A stretch of 5,824 bases of DNA from contig CAZNWO010000192.1 in assembly GCA_964576585.1 (NCBI GenBank), forward strand, positions 1-5,824, written 5' to 3'. Below are positions 1 to 4,281 of the stretch, one piece after another. The translations under genes were made by a program, and so were the position numbers. This DNA is from GCA-2730975 sp964576585. Lineage in GTDB: Bacteria; Verrucomicrobiota; Verrucomicrobiia; Opitutales; Seribacteraceae. The notes beneath the pieces were generated by a model that saw nothing but the letters and a program-made list of their open reading frames with translations, ran no database searches and had not been told where the DNA came from. Positions within the stretch are counted from its first letter, which is position 1; every line of letters begins with the position of its first letter.

Positions 1-3
1 ATC

Positions 4-360
4 ATGTCCATCGGACAAAACGTTGAACTCGGCTGGGAGGCGGAAGCCGCCGAGCTGAGCCTGGGGAACCAAACCCTGGAACAAGTGAAGGCGCTCGGGG
101 CGAAGGCCCAAGAAACCATCGACGCCTTGGCGAAGCTGAGAAACGAGGAACAGGCCCTGATGGCCCAGAGGGACGACGACGTCCGGGCCTACTGGGAAGC
201 CTTGCAGCGAGCCAAGCATGGCTGCCTGGGGCATTCCCGCTTCGGCAGGAACTCCAGCCTGTACAAGAGGTGGGGCTACGTACGGGAGGACGACCGCAAG
301 TCGGGACTCACCCGCAAGGCGAAGGATCCGCCGGGGGAGGAGGAGCAGGAGGAAGGCTGA
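4..360 (+). CDS. Small coiled-coil protein with basic C-terminal motif, function unknown
   Basis: This 118-residue soluble protein has no signal peptide or membrane segment. Residues 12-72 are Ala/Glu/Leu-rich and should form a long helix or coiled coil. Residues 79-105 hold a Gly/Tyr/Arg-rich segment (FGRNSSLY, then GYV, then DRKSGLTRK) and the tail is acidic (GEEEQEEG). Small bacterial proteins combining a helical coiled coil with a C-terminal 'FG-NS--Y---G----S-RKS' segment recur in cyanobacteria and PVC bacteria as hypothetical proteins; I recall this pattern but cannot search it. I chose the ATG at position 4, but only three bases precede it and they contain no stop, so the ribosome binding site is unseen and the gene could begin further left. 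It converges on the TPR gene and is not part of that operon. Cys74 is the only cysteine. No function can be assigned. Confidence 0.7.
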   Translation: MSIGQNVELGWEAEAAELSLGNQTLEQVKALGAKAQETIDALAKLRNEEQALMAQRDDDVRAYWEALQRAKHGCLGHSRFGRNSSLYKRWGYVREDDRKSGLTRKAKDPPGEEEQEEG

Positions 361-370
361 GGAGGAGCAG
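337..370 (+). repeat. 12-nt direct repeat across the stop codon
   Basis: GAGGAGGAGCAG occurs exactly at 337-348 and again at 359-370, 22 nt apart in a purine-rich stretch. The first copy encodes part of the acidic tail of the small coiled-coil protein. The second starts inside its TGA stop codon and runs into the convergent intergenic space. It is probably a low-complexity local duplication. Confidence 0.6.
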
Positions 371-406
371 CGGGGGCGGCGGACCTTGCCGGGGGGCCCG
401 AGGGTT
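361..406. other. Convergent intergenic gap, no clear terminator
   Basis: These 46 nt separate the stop codons of two convergent genes. They are very G-rich on the plus strand, with G runs at 372-376, 391-396 and 402-404. A 4-bp stem is possible (CGGC 377-380 with GCCG 388-391), but it is weak and no T-tract follows on either strand. If transcription ends here, it is not by a recognisable intrinsic terminator. Confidence 0.5.
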
Positions 407-1201
407 TCAGTCCTTGGGCTTCTCGGCGGGGCTGTCCTTCTCGGCGCCCTTGGGGGAAAGCTTCTTGGCGAGGAGGTCGTGATGGACGCGGGCGACCTGC
501 CACATGTAGGTGCCGGTGGAGCGTCCGAACTTGTTGGAGGCGGCGGCGTCGAGGTGCTTGAGGGCTTCCTTTTCCCGCCCGTGCAGCTCGTGGAAGATCC
601 CGACGTAGAGCTGGGCGTGGAAGAGGACGCGCTCCTTGTAGCGCTCGGGGAAGCCGGTTTCCTCGATCTTCTCGTAGACTTGCTCGGGCTTGATGTCGCC
701 GGCGTAGAGGGCGTAGAGCCATGGGTACGGGGGACGATCGGTCTTCTCGTACTTGAGGAGCGCCTTGCGGGCGACCTCCATGTTCTTGTGGCGGGTCTGG
801 GACATGAAGCGCCAGATGCCGTTTTCGCGGTCGACGTTGTCGTAGTTGTGGTAGATCTGGAACTGCCGGGCGGCCTTGTCGAAACGGTTTACGTAGTAGT
901 AGGCGATGCCGAGGCGCCAGTGGGAGACGTCGAGGGCGGGATCGAGCTTGATCATTTGCTCGTAGTCCTCGACGGCGCCGGCGAACTTGCTGAGGAAGAG
1001 CCTGGCGTCGCCCCGGCGGGAGTAGCCGTCGACCGCCTTGGGGTTGGCCTTGATGCGCTCGGTGTAATGCTTCTCGGCTTGGGTGTATTGCTCGCGGATG
1101 GCCTTGTCGTCCTTCTCGTGTCCGGGATGGGCTTGGGCCATGGCGATGGTAGTGGTTGCGGCGAGGAGGTTTGCGAGGAGGCGGGTGTGGTTTTGTTTCA
1201 T
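407..1201 (-). CDS. Exported TPR-repeat protein, last gene of the operon
   Basis: This 264-residue protein starts with a signal peptide (about residues 1-24, ending AMAQA), so it should be periplasmic or released. The predicted mature N-terminus is HPGHEKDD, a short His/Asp/Glu cluster. Two good TPR units lie at about 55-88 (G-A at helix A, LDP at the end) and 89-122. The segment 95-245 continues with HWRLGIAYYY, WLYALYAGD, FHAQLYVG and ARVHHDLL. This order resembles a TPR family I associate with planctomycetes and relatives, written there roughly as HWQRGIALYY, IYALYRG and FYAHLYLGLY. The C-terminus (from 247) is Lys/Glu/Pro-rich and likely disordered. No cysteine is present. The start is the ATG at 1201 because it opens the signal peptide and overlaps the upstream stop as ATGA; the open frame up to 1534 only shadows the upstream gene. 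In Bacteroidetes bat operons TPR proteins (BatC, BatE) hold a comparable place, so a scaffold role is plausible but unproven. Confidence 0.88.
   Translation of the reverse strand: MKQNHTRLLANLLAATTTIAMAQAHPGHEKDDKAIREQYTQAEKHYTERIKANPKAVDGYSRRGDARLFLSKFAGAVEDYEQMIKLDPALDVSHWRLGIAYYYVNRFDKAARQFQIYHNYDNVDRENGIWRFMSQTRHKNMEVARKALLKYEKTDRPPYPWLYALYAGDIKPEQVYEKIEETGFPERYKERVLFHAQLYVGIFHELHGREKEALKHLDAAASNKFGRSTGTYMWQVARVHHDLLAKKLSPKGAEKDSPAEKPKD
1198..1201 (-). promoter_or_regulatory. ATGA stop/start overlap, MORN gene to TPR gene
   Basis: Read on the minus strand, ATGA contains the TPR gene's start and the MORN gene's TGA stop, the usual arrangement for termination-reinitiation coupling. The nearest Shine-Dalgarno-like sequence is AAGGA at 1218-1214, inside the last codons of the MORN gene and 12 nt from the ATG. 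That spacing is long, which favours coupling over independent initiation. Confidence 0.75.
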
Positions 1202-1656
1202 GGCTGGAATTCGTCCTTGAAGAGGGTGCCGATGATGGTGCCGTTGGCGTCCCATTGCTCGATGAGGCCGTAGGCGGCGCCGTCCTGCACCTTGGTGCGG
1301 GACTTGAGCTTGCCGTTGGGGTGAAGCGAGATCGCGGCGCCGGAGAAGGGCTTGTCCTCGCCGATCCTGTACCAGAGCTGGTCCTCCCGGAGCTCGAGCT
1401 CGGTATCTTGGTTTGCGGAGGGAAGGTCGGCGGGATCGGAGATGGCGGGGCCGGGCAGGTTCAGCTTCTCCAGTCCGCATTGGCTGGTGGTGAAAATGAT
1501 GATGGTGACCAGCGACACGAATCCCGCCACCCACCAGAGGATCGTCCGGAGGCCGGAGCGGCGGGCGGAAAGGTCGGCGGGATCGATGGGCTCGGGCTCG
1601 GGAGACTCGGAAGGCTCGGGCGGCTCGGGTATGTCTGGAAATTTCTCGTCGGACAC
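1198..1656 (-). CDS. Single-pass membrane protein with MORN_2-like repeats
   Basis: This 152-residue protein has three parts. Residues 1-36 are a Pro/Glu-rich cytoplasmic tail (PEPPEPSESPEPEPIDP) followed by ARRSGLR. Residues 37-57 are a hydrophobic transmembrane helix (ILWWVAGFVSLV, then TIII). Residues 94-148 hold two MORN_2-like units: LWYRIGEDKPFSGAAI with HPNGKLKSRTKVQDG, then YGLIEQWDANGTIIGT. The positive residues before the helix put the N-terminus inside and the repeats outside. MORN_2 repeats are short beta-hairpins, abundant in bacterial surface and secreted proteins; their ligands are mostly unknown. The start is GTG at 1656, just after the DUF4159 stop, with GGGGA seven nt upstream. 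No in-frame ATG lies between it and the helix. Cys60 follows the helix but is not in a lipobox. The gene sits between DUF4159 and TPR genes, so a membrane-tethered subunit or adaptor is possible; the function is unknown. Confidence 0.85.
   Translation of the reverse strand: MSDEKFPDIPEPPEPSESPEPEPIDPADLSARRSGLRTILWWVAGFVSLVTIIIFTTSQCGLEKLNLPGPAISDPADLPSANQDTELELREDQLWYRIGEDKPFSGAAISLHPNGKLKSRTKVQDGAAYGLIEQWDANGTIIGTLFKDEFQP
1589..1629 (-). repeat. GGCTCGGG short repeats encoding Pro-Glu tail
   Basis: On the plus strand GGCTCGGG occurs at 1589-1596, 1595-1602, 1613-1620 and 1622-1629. On the coding strand this gives the repeated Pro-Glu dipeptides of the MORN protein's N-terminal tail. It is a low-complexity coding repeat rather than a mobile or regulatory element. 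Confidence 0.6.
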
Positions 1657-1663
1657 CGGTGGG

Positions 1664-1668
1664 TCCCC
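1664..1668 (-). promoter_or_regulatory. Shine-Dalgarno-like GGGGA before GTG start
   Basis: GGGGA on the minus strand ends seven nt before the GTG at 1656, inside the 13-nt gap after the DUF4159 stop codon. It is an imperfect but well-spaced ribosome binding site. It supports GTG as the start at the only non-overlapping junction of the operon. Confidence 0.5.
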
Positions 1669-1669
1669 G

Positions 1670-2659
1670 CTAGTTGGTGAGGGCGTACATGAAGACGTTT
1701 ACCCCGAGCCTTGTGTAGAAGGCATGGGCGTAGTTGCTGATCTCCTCTCCCGAGTAATACTTGAAGATGCGCCATTTGCCCGTGGGCTCCTGAACCCAGA
1801 GGGGGCGTTTGCCGGGCTCGGAGTAGAGGATGTCCATGAGGCCGTCCTCGCGCTTGACCTCGAAGGTTCCGCCCTTGAAGGAGGCGAGCTTGAGCTTGTC
1901 GTCGAAGCCCTCGGCGGACTCTCGAATACGGAAGGAGATGGGCGGTATCCATGCCCCGAACTCGTCCTTCCCCCACCCCATGGCGCAGATGGGCGAAGCG
2001 AGGACGGCGATGCGGCCCTTCACCCGCAGGCCGACGAAGGAATAGGTTCCCTGCGGCCACTTCTCTCGCTCGACGAAGGTGAGGACGGTCTCGGGGAGCT
2101 TCTTCTGGTTGGCCTCGATCTTGAGGTCCTTGTTCTCGGGGAGGCCCTTGTAAAAGCAGCGGAAGAGCTCGTGATCCCTCGGGATGGGCACGAAGACCTT
2201 CTCGGGAAAGATTCCCGCGAACAGTTCCTTGACCTCGGGGCGTTCCTCCCAGGCGGCGTAGCTGTGACCGAGGTCCGCCCCGAGAAAGGATGCCTTGATC
2301 CCGGCGTCGAGGTAAAGGAACCCTCCCTGCTCGAGGTAGCGGCGCAGGGCGGACTTTTCCTCGTCGGAGTAATTGAGGGTGGGTTGCTCGTCGCAGTTGA
2401 CGTAGAGAAAGGGATGCTTGAAGAGCTCCTCGTCCTGGAGGGACTGAATGTAGAGGGGGTCGGTGTCGAAGCGCGCGTTGGTCTCCTCGTTCATGTGGCG
2501 GAGGAGGCTGGGGAGGGCGTCCGGGTAACGCCTGAGCACACCTTGGGCGGGCTGCAGCTGGACGATGCGGATGGCGTCGCGCACGGGGGCGCGCTCTTGA
2601 GCGTGGGCGGGAGCCAGCCACAAGGCGACCGGGAGTACGATGGACAAAAGACGAATCAT
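1670..2659 (-). CDS. Exported DUF4159 domain protein
   Basis: This 329-residue protein starts with a clear signal peptide (about 1-20, LWLAPAHA before QERAP), with no second membrane segment, so it should be extracytoplasmic. Family landmarks of DUF4159 are visible in order: HPFLYVNCDEQ (82-92), EEKSALRRYLEQGGFLYLDAG (100-120), VFVPIPRDHELFRCFY (155-170), GLRVKGRIAVLASP (210-223) and, at the end, LGVNVFMYALTN (318-329). DUF4159 is predicted to adopt a glutamine-amidotransferase-like Rossmann fold of unknown activity, and often accompanies MoxR/VWA envelope operons. Typical members, as I recall, read GGFLWVDD or GGFLFVDD where this one has GGFLYLDAG, so an acidic residue appears lost. About 60 residues (235-298) lie between the SP.CAMGW region and the C-terminal motif, possibly an insertion. 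Cysteines are at 89, 168 and 225. Start and stop are shared or close to neighbours, so it belongs to one transcript with the HEAT and MORN genes. Confidence 0.87.
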   Translation of the reverse strand: MIRLLSIVLPVALWLAPAHAQERAPVRDAIRIVQLQPAQGVLRRYPDALPSLLRHMNEETNARFDTDPLYIQSLQDEELFKHPFLYVNCDEQPTLNYSDEEKSALRRYLEQGGFLYLDAGIKASFLGADLGHSYAAWEERPEVKELFAGIFPEKVFVPIPRDHELFRCFYKGLPENKDLKIEANQKKLPETVLTFVEREKWPQGTYSFVGLRVKGRIAVLASPICAMGWGKDEFGAWIPPISFRIRESAEGFDDKLKLASFKGGTFEVKREDGLMDILYSEPGKRPLWVQEPTGKWRIFKYYSGEEISNYAHAFYTRLGVNVFMYALTN

Positions 2660-2661
2660 TA
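2657..2661 (-). promoter_or_regulatory. TAATG stop/start overlap, HEAT gene to DUF4159 gene
   Basis: On the minus strand TAATG joins the HEAT gene's TAA stop to the DUF4159 ATG, sharing one base. No good Shine-Dalgarno sequence lies within the usual 5-10 nt upstream; the nearest AGGA is about 20 nt away. DUF4159 translation therefore probably depends on ribosomes finishing the HEAT gene. Confidence 0.7.
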
Positions 2662-4281
2662 CGGTGAGATGCCGCGGTTCCTGAGCTCCGTGGCAATGAA
2701 GGGAGTGATGGTGTTGGTCGGGTTTTCCCGGACGAACTTCCTGAGCACGGGCAGCCCGCGTCCGGGATCGCTGAGCAAGCCGTCCATGGCGGCCCGGCGA
2801 ATGACGTACTCCTCGTCCAGGAGGGAACGTTCCATGATCTTGAGCCAGCCCGGCGCCCGGCGCCCGGCGTAGGCCCGGATGGTGGTCGCCCGGACGTTGA
2901 GGTCCTCGTCGATGAGGAGGTCGAAGCCGACTTCCTCCAAGGCATCGGCGGGAGCAGCCCCAAGGGACTGGGCGGCAAAGGAGCGAACGTCGACGAAGTC
3001 GCTGGCCACGAGGGTCTGCATCGTCTTTGCGTCGAAGCTGCTCGCACGCGCCCCGAGGCTCGAGATGATTGCCGAGCGGACCGTCTTGTCGCGATCCTCC
3101 ATGGCGGGGAGCCAGAGGGAAGGCTTGCTCCAGCCGTTCTCGTAGGTGAGCAACCGCTGCCAGGACACGGTGCGAATCTTGGCGCTGCTGTGCTCGGTGA
3201 GGTCGCTGTAAACGGCGATGCCCTGCTTCCCGAATGCAGAGACGGCGTAGAGGATGGTCATGACTTGGTTGGATGCGCCCGCCACGCCCAAGAGGTAGTT
3301 GCCCACCGCCCGAATGACCTTCGGGTCGACCTTCTCGCCGATGCGGGCAAGCTCGATCGCAGCCATGGAGAGGACGGCGGGATCCTCGTCCGCAGTCATC
3401 TTGCGCAGGATTTCGCGATAGCCGGGATGCCTGCGGTTGGAGTCCCGGGCTACGGCCACGACCTTCTTGCGCACGCCGACGTCGGGGTGGTCGGCAAGTT
3501 TCTCGATGCGACCGACCAAGGCGGGTGTGGGAGCGGCAAGGGAGACCCGGCTCAAGGCGGTGAGAAGTACGCCGAGGTCCTCATCCCCAAGAAGTTGCTC
3601 CAGGGCCGAGGAGGTAATCGTAAGGCGCAGAATGGAAAAGTACTTGAGGATGTTCTGCCGAACGATGGCATCCTCGTCGGAAAGACATTTGAGGGCAAGC
3701 TGGCGAAGGTCGGGACGGAGCGTGGCGGGCCTAGACCTGGCCACTTTTCTGCCGTTGATCTCGACGATCTCGAAGGAGGAACGGAAGAGACCTATGGACA
3801 GCCTCGGTATGAGGGCCGATACCTCGCGGCGGACCTCGACGTCGACGTCTCCCAACTTGGAAAGGATTTTCTCGACGATGGACTTCTCGTAAAGGTAGTA
3901 GCCGTTGGAATAAAGCTCGGCAATGGATACGATGGCGGCCCGTCGAACGCGTGGGGCGCGGTCATCCAATGCCATGGCGAGAAGAGCCGCGGTGTTGAGG
4001 CCGGGATATTTGCCGAGGAGCTTGGCGGCGCCGAGGCGAACGTTCTCCTCCACGTGACGCAGGTCCCTGCCCGCCTGCTGTATGGTCTGGGCCTGGGAGG
4101 AACGAACCGGCTTGGTGGGCTGAGAGGAATTGGTGTCGACGGAGGGAACGGTGGCGTTTGCCGCGGGAGCAACAGGAATCGATACGCCGGGCGGAAGCAA
4201 GGGTGGTTTCTGGAGGGCCCAAGCCGAACCGACGGCAACCAAAGCCGTCATTAAAAGATAAACGTGCGCGCGAAAGATCAT
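2659..4281 (-). CDS. Exported HEAT-repeat protein
   Basis: This 540-residue protein opens with a signal peptide (about 1-22, hydrophobic LLMTALVAVGSAWA), followed by a Pro/Ala/Ser/Thr-rich linker to about residue 70 and then helical repeats to the end. About ten HEAT-type second helices can be seen by their Asp...Val-Arg...Ala pattern: near residues 107, 147, 202, 265, 298, 366, 396, 428, 458 and 489. Examples are DRAPRVRRAAIVS, DEDAIVRQNI, DRDKTVRSAI and DEDLNVRATTI. No catalytic motif is visible; HEAT solenoids bind proteins. Export makes a periplasmic scaffold more likely than the phycobilin-lyase-like or condensin-like roles of cytosolic HEAT proteins. I chose ATG 4281 over the in-frame GTG at 4311, because 4281 begins the signal peptide directly and overlaps the upstream stop as ATGA, whereas 4311 adds ten residues inside the previous gene. 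It is coupled on both sides in the operon. Confidence 0.88.
   Translation of the reverse strand: MIFRAHVYLLMTALVAVGSAWALQKPPLLPPGVSIPVAPAANATVPSVDTNSSQPTKPVRSSQAQTIQQAGRDLRHVEENVRLGAAKLLGKYPGLNTAALLAMALDDRAPRVRRAAIVSIAELYSNGYYLYEKSIVEKILSKLGDVDVEVRREVSALIPRLSIGLFRSSFEIVEINGRKVARSRPATLRPDLRQLALKCLSDEDAIVRQNILKYFSILRLTITSSALEQLLGDEDLGVLLTALSRVSLAAPTPALVGRIEKLADHPDVGVRKKVVAVARDSNRRHPGYREILRKMTADEDPAVLSMAAIELARIGEKVDPKVIRAVGNYLLGVAGASNQVMTILYAVSAFGKQGIAVYSDLTEHSSAKIRTVSWQRLLTYENGWSKPSLWLPAMEDRDKTVRSAIISSLGARASSFDAKTMQTLVASDFVDVRSFAAQSLGAAPADALEEVGFDLLIDEDLNVRATTIRAYAGRRAPGWLKIMERSLLDEEYVIRRAAMDGLLSDPGRGLPVLRKFVRENPTNTITPFIATELRNRGISP
2848..2868 (-). repeat. Three tandem copies of a 7-nt unit inside the HEAT gene
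   Basis: GCCCGGC is repeated three times exactly (2848-2854, 2855-2861, 2862-2868), followed by one more G. It encodes GRRAPG at about residues 473-478 of the HEAT protein. Seven is not a multiple of three, so gain or loss of one unit would shift the frame near the end of the gene and also remove the TAATG coupling to DUF4159. Confidence 0.7.
4278..4281 (-). promoter_or_regulatory. ATGA stop/start overlap, amidotransferase-like gene to HEAT gene
   Basis: On the minus strand ATGA contains the HEAT gene's start and the TGA stop of the upstream gene. GCAGG at 4292-4288 lies six nt before the ATG and can serve as a modest ribosome binding site while also encoding the last residues of the upstream protein. 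Confidence 0.75.

Noticed and set aside
333..404. G-quadruplex or intrinsic terminator in the convergent gap
   Set aside because: The G runs are too unevenly spaced for a classical quadruplex, and the only stem is 4 bp with no T-tract on either strand.
218..1273. A 351-codon plus-strand open frame opposite the TPR gene
   Set aside because: The translation is a low-complexity Val/Leu/Gly run antisense to a real TPR protein, and it also overlaps the end of the 118-residue gene.
1202..1534. N-terminal extension of the TPR gene to 1534
   Set aside because: The extra 111 residues are Arg/His/Pro-rich shadow of the MORN gene, and a signal peptide starts exactly at the ATG at 1201.
1352..2872. A 506-codon open frame on the plus strand opposite the DUF4159 and MORN genes
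   Set aside because: It is antisense to clearly recognisable genes, and its translation is Gly/Val/Leu/Glu-rich with no domain or signal. It arises from GC-rich codon use on the other strand.
1461..3047. A 528-codon minus-strand open frame overlapping DUF4159 and HEAT genes
   Set aside because: Its translation is Arg/Pro/Ser-rich, typical of a shifted frame in GC-rich DNA. Overlapping genes in other frames have signal peptides and known domains.
3190..4254. A 354-codon plus-strand open frame opposite the HEAT gene
   Set aside because: It is antisense to a HEAT gene with about ten periodic repeats and has no recognisable motif of its own.
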